Assembly (NCBI GenBank): GCA_028583415.1
Contig: CM053267.1
Coordinates: 41,094,834-41,158,833, forward strand
Source: Protea cynaroides
Lineage: Eukaryota > Streptophyta > Magnoliopsida > Proteales > Proteaceae
DNA length: 64,000 nucleotides
Reading direction: 5' to 3'
Shown one piece after another: positions 33,397 to 45,485 of this stretch; the stretch's first letter is position 1; the number at the start of each line of letters is the position of its first letter. The translations under genes and the position numbers were made by a program. The notes below the pieces were generated by a model. The model ran no database searches and was not told the origin of the DNA. It worked only from the letters and a program-made list of their open reading frames with translations.

Positions 33397-36300
33397 CTTG
33401 TATCACAGATTAAAGGAAACAGTATACAGTAACATCCAGGATTGGCAATTCTCAGGCTAGCCCACTGCCCACCTGAAACCACCGCTCAATTGACAAATGG
33501 ATGTTACAGGATTTGGCCAGCTAGCCAGATTATTAAATGGGCCAAACTCATCACAGGTCCCAGGCCCAACAGGTTCAGTATACCACCTCAGCCCCAGCCC
33601 AAACGCATCCAAACCCACACAACCACCCATATGCCTGGTGGCTGCTGAACCAGCCAGTTCACACTTAACCGGCAGATACAGCCATGGCAAAAAAGTCAAG
33701 ACACCCAAGCTCAATCTACTTAAACCTGCCCAGTTACCAACACTCATAGCATCTACAGAGATTGAATGATTTCTTCATTGTTTAAAGAAGAATCTATTTC
33801 TGAGAACTAGGGCTTCACTTTTGCAACAATGATGGGCTTTATCATACAAGTTCAGTTCCTAGTATCACAAATTAAAAGAAAAAGGCCATGTGTCTTACCC
33901 TTCGAAATATTTAATACCTACTTCATTTTGATGTGACTGCTTTAAACATGGCCATTAATACAACTGAACTCAACTCAGACTTATCCCAACTGAATTGGGT
34001 CAGCTACATGGATCTTTGATCTCCAAACAGCTCTATTCAAATACATACTTGTTACTAGTCCTAAGCTATGCCTCTCACCATCTCTTTCCTCACTTCTTTT
34101 AGGGTCATTTTAGGCCTACTGATGCATGGGCTTCAATCAGGCTAATTAGACCTCAAAATAGTTTATCTTGGCCTATGGTAGGGTACTATGGGCCTTAACC
34201 TTTAATTTTTGGGATTATTAATGTAGGGGAATTTTTTTTTTTTTATAAACCCACATTCGTGGTCTTAGTTCTGAATAGGGGATTAAGGGGATGTATAAGA
34301 CTGTGTGGGTTCTCAATTATTGGATTTGTCTAAGCTGATCTAATCTCAGTTTTGCTATCGATTTTTTTGTTGCAATTTTTTTTATCTACTACCAACTACT
34401 ACTACTACTACCACACCTACTACTATTACTACCTACCTACTACCTTTTGCTTCTACCTATTGCTATTTTTACTACTACTACTGCTACTACACCCACAACT
34501 TACTACTACTACTATTTTTTCTACCGACTGCCATTACTACTGCCTTTTCTATTGCTATACTTGCTGTTTTTTCCCTATCAATGGCTGCTTCTACACCAGT
34601 CCAAGTTACTCATACTCATACTCCAGTACAAATTACTACCATCAAATTGAATGGTGTTTCTAATTAATTATTGTGGGCTTAAGCAGTCAAAGCCTTCCTT
34701 TGCTCTCAGGGTAAAATAAAATATATCACTAAAGATCCTCCATCTATTGATTCTAATTCACCTGCTGCTATTGCTACCCATGATGAATGGATGCATGAAT
34801 CTTCCATTCTCCAAATTTAGCAGTGGAATAGTATTGATCATACTATTGCTTTTAATGTTATGTTCCATAGCACCGCCAAGGATGTATGAGACAATCTAAA
34901 AGAAAACTACGGTCAAGAAAAAAATATATCACGTCTTTATAATTTATATGAGCGGTTGTTTTCCTTTTCACAAGGTGGCCGCAAGCTTACTAAGAACAAC
35001 AGCCATTACAAGGGCATCATTGAAGAGTTACAGGTCCATCAACCTTTGACTATCAATCTTGAACTACAGAAGACACAACGCAGTGAATTCTTTGTTGCTA
35101 AATTTATGGCTGGTCTCCATCCTGACTACCATTATGTTAAGAGGCAATTTCTGACAAGGGGAAAAGGTTCCTACTCTTCCAGAGACTTTTTCCCATCTTC
35201 AACGCTTGGTTCCTACTCCTAAAGGTGACACTTTTGTTGTTCCCATTGATTCATCAGCTCTATATGTTGGTCATGGCCGCGGCTTTCCTTCTAGTAGGGG
35301 TCGTGGCTATGGCCGAGGATGTGGTCGTGGCTCTAATTCCTTTACTGACAAGTCTTCTCACTATTACAACTTTTATGGGAAGACTAAGCATTACGTTGAT
35401 ACTTGTTGGGCCAAACATGGGCACTTTGAATGGGCTGATTCCTTGGTTAACTCAACTCATGTTGACTCTACTGATCCTGATCTGGCACCTACCGACACAC
35501 CATCTACACCTATCTCGGCTACTACACCTGCGGCATCAGCATCAACTTCAGGCACCCCATCTCGTGAGTTTGATCAGTTACTTCGCCGCATTCAATTACT
35601 TGAGAAAGCCTGTTCTTCTTCCAATCCTACCTTTTAGCCATCGCCACACCTTCAGACGAAAGTAAAGATTGGTAGGGGGGCTTAACTGTTTTCAAGCTAT
35701 AGCATTCACGTCCCCATGCTCTAGCTTGAGGGGGGATGTTGGCTTATTTAGTTTTAGCTTATTTATTATTTTTTAGTTTTCATTATAGTTGGTGTTGCTT
35801 GTAACCAACAAATCAGTGGGACTAGGACTCCTATTAGTTTTGGACTTTCATTTAGAATAGGAGTTTACTTTATTGTTTATTGCTTTTTGTTTTCAGCTAG
35901 GACTCTGGCTTGTAGAGTCCTAGATCCTAGCTAGTAGTTGTTTCCTAAAATCTATAAATATAACAAGGAGAAGCACCTACCGAGCTGCTCTCTCTCTCTC
36001 TTTTTCTGTTTTGCGCACTACTCCTATTTCCTTGCTGATTTGTTCGTTAGTTAATTTATTTTCCTAACAAATCTAATGCAACCCAGCGTTCCAAACACCC
36101 TAATTAGGTCGCCATGGGCCCAACAGATTGATAAGCAGCCCAAATTATAAGTGCAATGGAAATTACGTAATTTTCAGGAACAATTTAGGACCTCTTATGG
36201 TACAGTAAACAAGTGATCCAACAGTAAATAGAAGTTGGAAAGACGGTGTTTTCTGGTATCAAAATTGAAGTAGGGTCAAAACAGAATTAAAATTCAGTAA

Positions 36301-38727
36301 TCAGGGCTTTTATGTAATTCTAAAGCTCAGGGTCTTACTTGTAGTTATAAAGTTTTGCTGACTTCTTCTACCATTCGTAAAACTGAAGCCAGTGGTAAAC
36401 TTCCTCGTTACAGATGTCGCTCACCAATATGGAGTCAAACTGTCCTGAATTAAGGAGGTAAGTCACAACTCCCGGCCCTCTTGAATCCAACTAAAGACAA
36501 CCACCCAACAGAAGAGTAGAATGATTATCAGGGAAGCATTGAAATCAAATCTGGTGGTAGAATAGGTTAAGAGATGTTTTAAATCTGAGTCTTACAACAG
36601 AAGGAATGTTGGAGTGCAATTCAAGGGCCTTAATCGCCCTAGGGAGGACACATGTTGCCCTGAATGTTAGTTCAAATAGAACTAGTTTGATGGGTACGCA
36701 TAGTTGTCAAGGCGCCAAGGCGACCCAAAGTGTTGGAGAGGTGCCTGGGCACCTAGGAGTACCTAAGGCGTCCCCAAGACGTTGTAAGGGTACATCTTGA
36801 TAAAAGAATTTATACAAAAGGGGGGGGTTAAAGCATCAATTTTTGTTGTTTTTAATACATATGCATGATTCCATGCATTATGATGTATAATGCACTTTAT
36901 ACATCCAATAAAGGTGCTACAAATGACATTAATTAAAAAAATAAATAAACAAATAAAACAAAACGTGATACAATAAGGCGACCAACCGCCTAGCTCTATC
37001 TGACTTGCCCAGACGCCTAGGCGACGCCTTGATATGGGTATGTGAATTCTCTTCCCAGTCCCTCAACACTTTTGCCATGCAGGAGGAGGTGAACAGTAAC
37101 AGTAATCATAGGGGTAGCCGGGTAGGGATGAAAGGAAAAGAACAAGCAACAATGGAACACATCAGAGGACTAGGAATGGACAACGAGAAAGAAATTGGAG
37201 AGAACACAACTGATAGAAGGAATCAGATAAACCAAGTGAAAAGAGAGGAAACCAGTCGCATGACCAGCAGCATAATTTGGACTCTATGATTTAAGTAGAG
37301 TTTGAATCAAACTCAACACCTAACTCTAACTCATGAGTGCTAACAGAAAAATAATAAAATAACAAATTCTAATTGAAAAAATAACCCCAACAAATAAGCA
37401 AAACCCTTATATATGCCCCTATTGGACCAAAATCCAGGTGGTTTAATCCTGCTTCTTTGTGGGCTGGATTTCCAGGTTGGGTCAAACCAGCCCAGCCATG
37501 AAACTGCATCTGCATCAGAATGTACATGTGTAATATATTGGACTTAAACTATTTATACATGCCAGTGAATTAAATTTATAATAATGAGGAGTGTAGGAGT
37601 TAGGACCTTCTATTACTTACTTTCCAAATTTTCTCTGTACGCATCGTACATTATCTTGGTCATTCTTAAAAGTAAAAAAAGATCGGTAATGAAGATGAAT
37701 TCTAAGGAATGACATGATTTTTCTGGGTTTTTTTTTTTTTTTTTTTTTTTTGGGGGGGGGGGGTTCTCTTCTATCGTAATCATCAATTAAATTATCGGCA
37801 TATAGTACTCAATTATGGGAAAGGCATGGCAATGACAGGAAATATTACAAAATCAAAATTGAAGCGCCCACCAAAGAAACAGAACTCATTTTAAAGCATC
37901 TAGGTGAAATAGCCATCAGTGGCACTGATTGGGATCTGATGGGAAATTAGGCTGGAAGAAATCCTGGATCCTTCCTTATTTCAACTTTAGATTTTAGGCA
38001 ATGAGATATTTTATAGTAAGTAGGTAACCCTGTCAATTGACATAATGAAGCAAATAACTTGAGTCAGAAGGAGAATCAGTAAAGGGTCTATTGTCCCACT
38101 GGGCAAAGACTTGTATAAATTGACATTGGAAATTCGAAACTAAAATTTCCTTAAAGATTTCAGGAAGGACAGGAACTTCGCATATCATACTCAATTTACT
38201 TATTTATCTCCTGCAACGAAATTTTCGTTCTTGTGTATTCCCTCCATAGGCTTCTACAGGTTTTGATTGTAAGAAAATAGCTGAGAGCTTCCTACGAAGA
38301 GAGGAGCCAATCAATGTGGCCAACATACAAGTTGTAGATTGAAAAATCGAATTATCTCCAAGTATCGACAAAAAGATGATCCTAACTACAGTTGATTCAT
38401 CACTCATCTCAAAAAGAGGTAACGAGGAGGGCGAATCATTCAAAATAAACGAAGAACAGTAAATCAAAAAGGCACAGAATCACATCAAAATAAGAGGTTG
38501 AAAATAACACTCGATAGATAAAAAGAATAATTAGAATATGTGACCTTGAGTTGAGCCTCAGCAGCATCGAGCCTTCGAACTCTCTGAGCGGTTTCGATTG
38601 CATCTCTCTGGCGAATGGCTTCTTGTTTCGCTTTTCTCTCTCTATCAAGCTTCATCCTCGCCCTCTCTTTCCTCTCCTTCTGCTCTCTCTCGAGCTTCTG
38701 TTTCGCGGCTCTGAGCTCGAAATCCAT
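28979..38727 (-). CDS. UFD1-family zinc-finger protein (PRLI-interacting factor K-like)
   Basis: UFD1-type proteins help the CDC48/p97 ATPase handle ubiquitinated substrates; the plant zinc-finger version has been described as PRLI-interacting factor K. Exons (minus strand): 38545-38727, 29287-30579 and 28979-29206. All are phase 0 and encode 567 residues, close to the Arabidopsis relative. Residues 1-61 form a charged coiled coil (MDFELRAAKQKLEREQKERK). From about 62 to 270 lies the UFD1 N-terminal fold with GDKIKLPPSCFTELSNQGAL, THSGVLEFTA and LPPHVWSNLF. From about 408 onward are TRAF-like Cys/His fingers (VECRNCKHF, EAYCSRHNVICPHAGCG, CEKCGRAF, CRFCGDMV, CDSCGRSVMLKEMDIH). Start 38727 is chosen because MDFELR is the family start, although an in-frame ATG lies 111 bases upstream. 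Intron 1 is 7965 bp and holds several transposons; intron 2 is 80 bp. Confidence 0.93.
30935..32830 (+). pseudogene. Endogenous pararetrovirus-like (Caulimoviridae) capsid-region remnant, split by a hAT insertion
   Basis: Plus-strand debris in UFD1 intron 1. The left part carries a basic stretch and a CCHC zinc knuckle, CNKCGKVGHYKNKC (31120-31162), followed by a stop. After the hAT element at 31215-32061 the debris resumes with an acidic Ser/Glu-rich segment (ELLSESESEDS), a Cys pair (HCQCD) and GINVLTTEEDLIIDLIDEI with EDPNRKKHALEFF (about 32410-32510). A zinc knuckle followed by acidic serine repeats and an INVLT...DLI..I.DP motif recalls the capsid end of petuvirus/florendovirus-like endogenous copies. 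Stops follow after 32646. No reverse transcriptase, protease or movement protein is seen. An LTR-element gag is the alternative. Confidence 0.45.
31215..32061 (+). mobile_element. Non-autonomous hAT element (internal-deletion derivative)
   Basis: This 847-bp element starts catggaataaaatct and ends agattttaaaccttg-like (gagattttaaaccttg). It is flanked by tttagtag (31207-31214) and tttagcag (32062-32069), an 8-bp duplication with one mismatch. Its first ~615 bp and last ~235 bp closely match the two ends of the 5.26 kb hAT at 56171-61425. The ~4.25 kb middle with the transposase is missing; the join is near 31828. GAGATCTCG-rich subterminal repeats at both ends are candidate transposase-binding sites. 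Confidence 0.92.
32130..33115. repeat. Fragments of an AAGGCG-rich inverted-repeat family
   Basis: Two pieces (about 32130-32215 and 32985-33115) carry caaggcgcctaggcgaccaa and ttcaaggcgac...cagacgccttgg. The same words form the ends of the element at 36701-37036. Between them lies only decayed sequence. Confidence 0.45.
33302..33393. repeat. (TA)n-(GA)n compound microsatellite
   Basis: About 22 TA units run directly into about 24 GA units. The open frames across it are artefacts. Confidence 0.95.
33963..34015 (+). repeat. SINE tail-like motif
   Basis: The sequence cagacttatcccaactgaat followed by tgggtcagctacatggatc resembles the conserved 3' part of Au-type plant SINEs. No RNA polymerase III boxes were established upstream. 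Confidence 0.4.
34590..35637 (+). pseudogene. Copia-type gag remnant
   Basis: Broken plus-strand frames encode ITTIKLNGVSN, then NLKENYGQEKNISRLYNLYE, FMAGLHPDYHYVKRQFL and a GRGFPSSRGRGYGRG segment before a decayed zinc knuckle (YNFYGKTKHYVDTCWAKHG), ending ...SSNPTF at 35637. This order is that of plant copia gag (UBN2/gag-like domain, then CCHC). There are several stops (about 34677, 34820, 34890) and two of the zinc-binding cysteines are replaced. A polypurine tract and LTR follow at once, so protease, integrase and RT have been deleted. A TAC/CTA-rich low-complexity run precedes it (34370-34520). Confidence 0.75.
35737..36069 (+). repeat. 3' LTR of the gag-only copia remnant
   Basis: It begins tgttggcttatttag right after the polypurine tract agcttgagggggga (35723-35736) and ends tttcctaaca. 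It contains a TATA-like ctataaatataacaagg and a pyrimidine leader. No matching 5' LTR is found upstream, so the element is truncated. Confidence 0.75.
36701..37036. mobile_element. AAGGCG-family MITE
   Basis: The left end tagttgtcaaggcgccaagg and the right end, read in reverse, atatcaaggcgtcgcctagg form inverted ends; the interior is AT-rich and non-coding. Fragments of the family lie at 32130-33115. Confidence 0.5.
37727..37763. repeat. Poly-T to poly-G junction
   Basis: About 25 T followed by about 12 G, the same arrangement as at 7999-8050. The flanking parts of UFD1 intron 1 (37290-38544) show no gene. Confidence 0.8.
38545..38727 (-). CDS. Exon 1 of the UFD1-like gene (N-terminal coiled coil)
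   Basis: This 61-codon exon ends at CTCAAG|GTCACA. It stands 8 kb from exon 2 and is easy to miss or to annotate as a separate small gene. Its product, MDFELRAAKQKLEREQKE and onward, matches the N-terminus of plant UFD1/PRLI-interacting factor K proteins and joins in phase to AANQQMEESLLAG. Confidence 0.88.
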
Positions 38728-39381
38728 CTTCTCTCCCTTTTCCCTTCGATACTGGGAACTCTTCGATTTAACAGATATATAGTTGTTCGAAGAAAATAAA
38801 TTTCTTCTTTCGGTTGCCGAGTTTTTCTTCTCCTCCAAGTCTCGGTCACAGACTCACAGACGGAAAGGTGTTGATCCAGATCCTAGAATGATCGTCTCTG
38901 GTAATTGGTTTTCCGGTTCGGGAGAATTTACTTAAATACCCTCCAGAACTTAAATCGTAGGCCATAGGATTCTTTCTTTTCCCGACTTTTTGATCACCTG
39001 AAATCCTGAATGATCTAGAACTTTCTATTGACTGTCTACCGGTGTCAAAATTCAACCCAAATCGAAAACCAAAACCGAACCAGAATCAAATCCGGACCAT
39101 TATTGAGTTTGGATTTTAGGTATTGATGTTAAACCAAAATTGGATTGGATTGGACCGGACCGACAAATACGATCAACCTAAACTGACCGACTAGACCAAA
39201 ATTAAATCTGAATTACTGAACTAATAACAATCTGGTAATGTATGGATAAGAACTCATTAAGCCAACCAATAAATAATTGAAACAGAATCAGACTATGACT
39301 AGGTTTTTCTCTTAACTAAGATTGGTTTGGCCTTGGCATTCTGAATTTACTGATGTAAGGCCAAAATCAATCGGGTTATTA
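38728..39381 (-). promoter_or_regulatory. 5' leader and promoter-proximal region of the UFD1-like gene
   Basis: A pyrimidine-rich strand and an in-frame upstream ATG (38838) lie just 5' of the start at 38727. Beyond about 39040 the sequence becomes repetitive (accgaacc- and ggattggatt-type words). The transcription start cannot be placed. Confidence 0.35.
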
Positions 39382-39521
39382 TCGTCTCCAATCGTTGGAG
39401 CCTCCAATCGAGGATCCAGCGGTTGGAGTTAACTAGGCACGTCTATCGATGTATTGGTAGGTACGCCGGATTAACTCCAACCGCTGGATCCTCGATTGGA
39501 GGCTCCAACGATTGGAGACGA
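39382..39521. repeat. Perfect 51-bp inverted repeat with 38-bp loop
   Basis: Arms 39382-39432 and 39471-39521 are exact reverse complements, from tcgtctccaatcgttggagc to the inner agcggttggagttaa. The spacer is 39433-39470. Read as RNA it is one long perfect hairpin. Its aatcgttggag core resembles the other foldbacks of the window. Confidence 0.97.
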
Positions 39522-39699
39522 ATATGACTCAAACCAATCCACTTTAATCTAGGGCTATCAAAGATTGAATATCTTATACATTGGTATTGGTTTTGGTTTT
39601 TAGAAATTGATTAAAATAAAAATTAAACCAGTTGAGCCTGGCTGATAAGCAAATTGAAACCAACCTAATGAATCAAAATTGAAGAGGGGCCTGGATCTG

Positions 39700-40462
39700 C
39701 AATCGTGTGTTAATGCCACATTTTGTCTTGCAATTATTAAAAGACATGTGTCCTTGGGTGTCAACGTACTAAGCACTGGCGCATGGCTAGCTCAACTTGT
39801 CCTCCCTTGCGAAATGGCTTTATTATCATTAATAGGTCGCGTCTCGCCGACTTTATTATCATTAACAGGTCGCGTCTCGCCGGCTTTATTATTATTATTA
39901 TTAACTAGTCACGTCTCGCCAATTCATCACCTAAGTAATAGGACCGCGTGGCCACCCATTAGGTCCCTCTTCGCACGTGTTTGTGGTGCCTTGTCTGCCT
40001 GTGACTATGACAAGGTGCGCATGCGTGATTCTTTTACTGTTCTTGGGATAATCACGTTGACGGTTTATGAGGATTGGTGATCACAAGCGACACGACATTA
40101 AGACTGATAATTGGATCTCTATCCTACGGTATCGCGAGGATGTCGCACACGCTCCTGGCAGTCAGGCGGTTAAGTTAGAAGTTTACTGGGGACTCTCCCT
40201 CTATATAAGGTGGTAATCGGGTAAGAGGTAAATGACTCTAAGATAATTAAACTCTTGACCAACTGCCATCTTCGTCTTTCTTGAATTGGCTTCATCCCCA
40301 CACCCTCCAGGCTAGTCATTCTGGTGTAGCCTTTAACTATTTTCTCTGTTACTGACTTCATCATCAGAGCGGACATCGAAAATCTTGCCCCAGTTCCATT
40401 AATTTCTTATCTTTGTTCCGCAAGATACGAGCGAGCTAGCAGACTCGATTTTCAGCAGCAAC
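39700..40462 (+). repeat. Possible gypsy-type LTR fragment
   Basis: The segment has a TATA-like ctctatataaggtgg (40199-40213), followed by cttcatccccacacc and ctgacttcatcatcagagcg, wording typical of the R-U5 part of plant gypsy LTRs. Trinucleotide ttattatta repeats lie upstream. No partner LTR or coding region is found. Confidence 0.35.
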
Positions 40463-40464
40463 AG

Positions 40465-42668
40465 TGTCACACCCTAATTTCGACTGAACCAGAAGTGTGA
40501 GTGAACCGTTTTCATACCATGGCTCACACCAGGATCTCAATAGACCGTATCAACAAACCATCCCAAGCAAACTAACCATAATCAGAGACATATAAATAGA
40601 GTGAAATTAAATAATAAATGAACTAAGTTTTTAATTGTAAATAAATAATTATTTCAATTATGCCATCATCCACAATCATAAATAATAATTTAATACATCG
40701 TCTATACCTAACTGAAAGAATAAATAAATAACTCTAAAGGAAGATACAGTAAGAGCACTCGCATGAGGCATCATGCTCGTCCTCCACTGTCTATGAATCT
40801 ATAGCCGCCACTGTCCCATAAGCTGGAGCAGCCATGAAGTCCTTAACAGTGTAACCTACATCAACATCTGAAAAAGAGTATATTTATACGGGGTGAGCTC
40901 ACAACTTAGCTCAGTAAAGCACAAGACCAATGCAACATACAAAATGCATGAGATAACATTACAATTGGGTCAGGTATAACTTGTAAAATGCTATGGTAAG
41001 GTTTGGCGGTCACCGCACTTCCATGCAGGAGAGTATGAACACACCCAACAGTCAGGCTCCGATCCACACTACTATTGTTGCCCCACATCACTCACTCTGG
41101 TATAGAGATAGAGCTAGAGTCTAGCGGGCAGGCTGAGCCACCATCCCTTGTCCTCCACCTGATACCCTACACCGCATCAACACCTAAACCCCTGTTGGCA
41201 AGGGCTTGCAAGTGGGTTCCGTTTCTAGCCAGTCCTATATGTCATCACAGTATCTATGGCCCTACCCCAACACAACTCCTTACAACATAGAGAGAGGGCT
41301 TGAGTCTGGTGGCAGGCAACGTCACAATCCCATGTCCTCCCCCTGATACCCTATTAGCACCAAGCCCGCTAAGGTAGATGACAATACGAAAAGGTGTCAG
41401 TGTGAGGATATATCCAGGGCTCCACTCCCCTTCACATTCTACACACTAACGAAAATAATCACATGCCTAAACAAATATCATCTTAGTATACGAATATGCA
41501 TGGACAAATAATAAAATTTAAATAACTAGATGGCATATGAAATGCACAAGCAACAAACAAGAATCACATAAACAGATATGATCACAACGGTTTACTGTTA
41601 TTTAGTTATTTAGGGTTTGGGGTCTTATTTCTTACCTGACACATGATTGCAAGTCCGCTCTATCTCACAGAGTCCACTCACGTCGTCTACAAGTCCTACA
41701 TGATCATATTTATAGATTAGAATTAAGTTATTAGGGTTACAGTTGGTCAGAACCAAGTCTGGCCAACAACCAGGCTTCGGTAAGCATACCGGTGGCAGTA
41801 CCGGTCTCACTATATGGGCATGCGGTATATACAGGTCTCACATACCGGTCTCAGTACCGGTCTCAATATACTACAGTCGGTATGTGCTTGCGGTATATAT
41901 CGTAGGACTTATTGTCCAGCCAGTATGTCCGGCGGTATGGGTCCGAGAGCCTAATCACAGACCTCCCTCTCTCGTCGATCATCGGCTTAGTTTTTAGGGT
42001 TCTTCCTAAACCATTCTAAGGTCGAGATACCTATTTGGTCACCTAGGTTTAGATTATTTCATCGCATCCTTTTCAGAATGGATCTTAATGAAACTAGGGT
42101 TTTACAATTCTAGGGTTCTGGATCATTACGCCATTTTAAGGCTTTGATCCGTAATCCCAAACATCAATACAGAGGTCAAGCACTTACTGGTGTTTGTTAA
42201 ATGGCGGTGCTCCCCTCCAACGGAAAATCCCCTTCTTGCACAGGCTCCGTCCTCCTTGCTCCTTTTCAGATCTCTTTTAGACTGTTCTAGGGTTTGAGAG
42301 TGTTTGGAAAGAATCTAAAGAGAAAGAATGATGTATATATATAGTGGGAGACCATTCTAGGAAAGTCTCCTACGTCTAAAAGGTTTCCTAAACTCAGATT
42401 CGAAGTGTGGGATCCGTTGGAGTCCGTCTCCACTCGAGAAAACATGCCGGTTGCACATACCAGTCTCACTGTGAGACCTCAGTGAGACCAGTTCTGAGTG
42501 AGACCAGTACTGAGACCAATATGTAAAAAATGAGTTTTTACATATCGTTTCTCATACTTGGATATTGTGTTTCGTCATCCGGCCTCGCTTTCCGGTCCGA
42601 TTATGATTAAGAAACCTGTCACGATGTAAACCATGAGTTAAACCAGATTTTCGGAGTACGATTCTTAC
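40465..42668 (+). repeat. Unclassified dispersed repeat, TGTCACACCC family (second copy)
   Basis: It starts tgtcacaccctaatttcg and shares acctacatcaacatctgaaa, ggggtgagctcacaactta and gctcagtaa motifs with the minus-strand copy at 5670-7165. A possible end is ...gattcttaca (42668) with flanks aacag and aacaa, four of five matching. It contains repeated gtaccggtctcac words (41810-41930). No protein domain is found. Confidence 0.4.
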
Positions 42669-43848
42669 AAACAATGTACAAATGCATTATCTAATGGTTC
42701 GGATGCGGCTGTAGAGATTGCACAATTGTAAGAAATCGAAGTCCGTTTTCCTTTGGATATAAAAAATCCAAGATCAAATCAAGGACCAATAAGAGACCAT
42801 AAAGAAAAACCAATAAAGGGCTAAAATTGATAAGACCGATAGTTATTAATTGTGGATTTTGATTTTATAAATCAATCTCATTATCGACGGAGAGGGGTCT
42901 GCTGTCGTTCAATGATCAACACATGGCACAAGTCATATAAGACTTATTAATTAATGAGAATAGAATAAGGTAGATCGAAGAGAAACACCAAAGCAAAATG
43001 GGGGTGGAACCAACTTTATAAACTTGAAACCCCCATTTTGAACAATTGACTCTACTGCTAAACCCTAAAACAGGGTTTTCTTGTGTTTTAATCTCGAAGA
43101 AGGATTTTAAGTTCTCAGCTTCTGGTTTCAAAAGGGTTTTTTGGTGGAACACCAAAGAATTTATCGACCAGATGCATCAAAAGGGGGACCAAAATTTTGA
43201 ACTACTAGTTCATCACATTTTAAAAAATATCAAATACCTTAGAGATCATTTATTTATGGGAAATTTATAGTAACCTCTCCTCACGATTGACAGAATTCCA
43301 ACTGCCTCCCAAATCATGTTAGTTATATTTTTGGCTTGTGCATTTATCCACACAAGAAATTGCAAAATTCTGATCCAAAAAACATATAGAATTCAGGCAT
43401 CTACTACAAAACCATCTTATACTACCTTCCTATTTGTTATTTAATAGATTAATACAATTACCGTGACGATTAGGAAAACAGTATGAAATTGCTTACTATC
43501 ATCAATTGCTAATCGGTATTGGTAAATCGGTATGTAAACGATTTTTGGTATAAACAGTTTTGGTTGTAGTGTTGACGACAATTTGGAATGTTGATCCCTT
43601 AATCGGTTTCTTAACAATTCGGTTTGCTATTAAACGATTTTGTTTAGCCATTAAGTTGTCTAAACAGTTTTGTATCAAATGCATGGGTTCAAATATAAAC
43701 AAATATAAACCCAAAAGACAGTCATTAAATTAAAGTATACTTAAATCAATATAAGGCCATTTGAAAGTTTCATCAATTCAAACATTCATTTACACAATTA
43801 AAAAAAATCATATTGTCAACACAATTAAAACACAACTAAAATCACAAG
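42669..43848. other. Spacer, no gene recognised
   Basis: AT-rich sequence. An open frame around 43046-43270 and its shadow on the other strand match no family I know. Confidence 0.35.
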
Positions 43849-44169
43849 ACCATTAAACGAGTTCTTTTTTATGTTTTTATTCCTACACCAAGCTAAGGCC
43901 CTTCTGGCAATTGGCTGTCCGACTAGTCATAGCTTGTGAATGGTGAAGTACGTAAGCAACGAGGTTACAAGATATTATTTGGTATGAAATTGATTCCATA
44001 CAAGACCATTAAACGAGTTCTTTTTATGTTTTTATTCCCACACCAAGCTAGAACCGTTATGGCAATTGGCAAATTCCAAAAAGACCAATTAGTCATAGCT
44101 TGTGAATGGTGAAGTACGTAAGCAACGAGGTTACATGATATTATTTGGTATGAAATTGATTCCATACAG
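43849..44169. repeat. Tandem duplication, 156-bp unit
   Basis: Both copies contain accattaaacgagttctttt, agtcatagcttgtgaatggt and gaaattgattccataca. The second has a small insertion. Confidence 0.9.
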
Positions 44170-44322
44170 ATAGTAAATCAATACAATATCATACATACCA
44201 TATGGATTACATAAATAATATTATATTTAGTAAATGGTATATCAATTTCGATATAAATTATATATACCGTTTTCGATAGTCTTACCTCTTCTTCATTCAA
44301 CCACCCACAAATAAAACAAAAA

Positions 44323-44323
<1 letters not shown>

Positions 44324-44380
<57 letters not shown>
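44324..44380. repeat. (TA)n microsatellite
   Basis: About 28 uninterrupted AT units. The region from 44381 to 45329 shows no recognisable gene. Confidence 0.95.
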
Positions 44381-44383
<3 letters not shown>

Positions 44384-45329
44384 GTCTTACCTCCGCAACG
44401 CGTGGAAAGGCTATTTTTGTGTTTTAAACCAATGACCATCAGGTTGTAATATAACAACCTTACCGTCACACCAAGACTCATCATCTCATGTAATCAATAT
44501 TATATATAATAATATTAAAATATAATCTGATTGGATATTGATAAATCCAAAATCGATACAGAGATTAATGAATTTTATAATATTCAAAATTATCATAAGC
44601 AAGAAAAAAAGGCAAACACAAGTGTCCCATTTTATAGAGGATCACACACTTTAATCAAAGATATGCCTTGCTCGATCTCTATGTCTATGTGGTTTTATAA
44701 TTTAGTTGGTTGAGTGTAAATGGGTTTATGTCAATGTCATTTTAGACAATCAAGCAAAACTATGATCACATTCTATCAGGGAAATAAATCAAATCAAATA
44801 AAAACCCTCTGACCGAGTTTTTCTTCAACAATGGTGGAGAGAATCTCTTTGTCCACCATTTTGGGAGGTGGATTGAACACCTAGAACAATCGAAATAGCA
44901 TTTCAGACCTTAACCAATAGGGAGATTTAATTATGGGATCACATTATAGTGGCTGAATTTATTAAGTGAAGATAAAATAAAGCAATTAAATATTGAGCAA
45001 GAGTTACAACCTTCAAACCCACTCTAAAAGAAAGAAAAAGAAGAAAAAAAAACAATTTTTTTTTATATTCTACAATTTGTGAAGACAGAATTTTTTGTAA
45101 CCGACAGTATACATACACGGTCAGAATATTAGCCATCGAATCAGGAAGTGTGAACTCAAAACTAGCTACCATTATGGAGAGCTGATATCCTGACCATATA
45201 AGTAGATGAGCCGTGTACAAAAACAGTCCCCTATTGTAAATATAAAAAATGCAATAATCATTATCTTGTCCATGGGATTTTGGTGAAATAAGTAGAATAA
45301 AAAACCACAATAGAGGAATGCAAGGGAAA

Positions 45330-45473
45330 GAATCTTCTCATGTTGTTTAGTTCTTTCGGTCATGATTCAACGATTGGAGTTCACACAATGCACATACTGA
45401 TGTGATATACGCACTGAATGAACTCCAATCGCTAAATCACAACCAGAGTCCCCTCAAACAACAAGAGAAGATC
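45330..45473 (-). repeat. Foldback element in the 3' flank/UTR of the RNase III-like gene
   Basis: Arms 45330-45392 and 45411-45473 pair over about 62 bp (roughly 75% by eye), with the perfect core gattggagtt against aactccaatc and outer parts gaatcttctcatgttgttt against aacaacaagagaagat. The right arm ends 12 bases beyond the RNase III-like stop codon, so the mRNA should contain the hairpin. Confidence 0.8.
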
Positions 45474-45485
45474 TACACCCCTATC

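Noticed and set aside
43046..43270. Candidate small gene on the plus strand
   Set aside because: 74 codons with no family resemblance, within an AT-rich repeat-bearing spacer.
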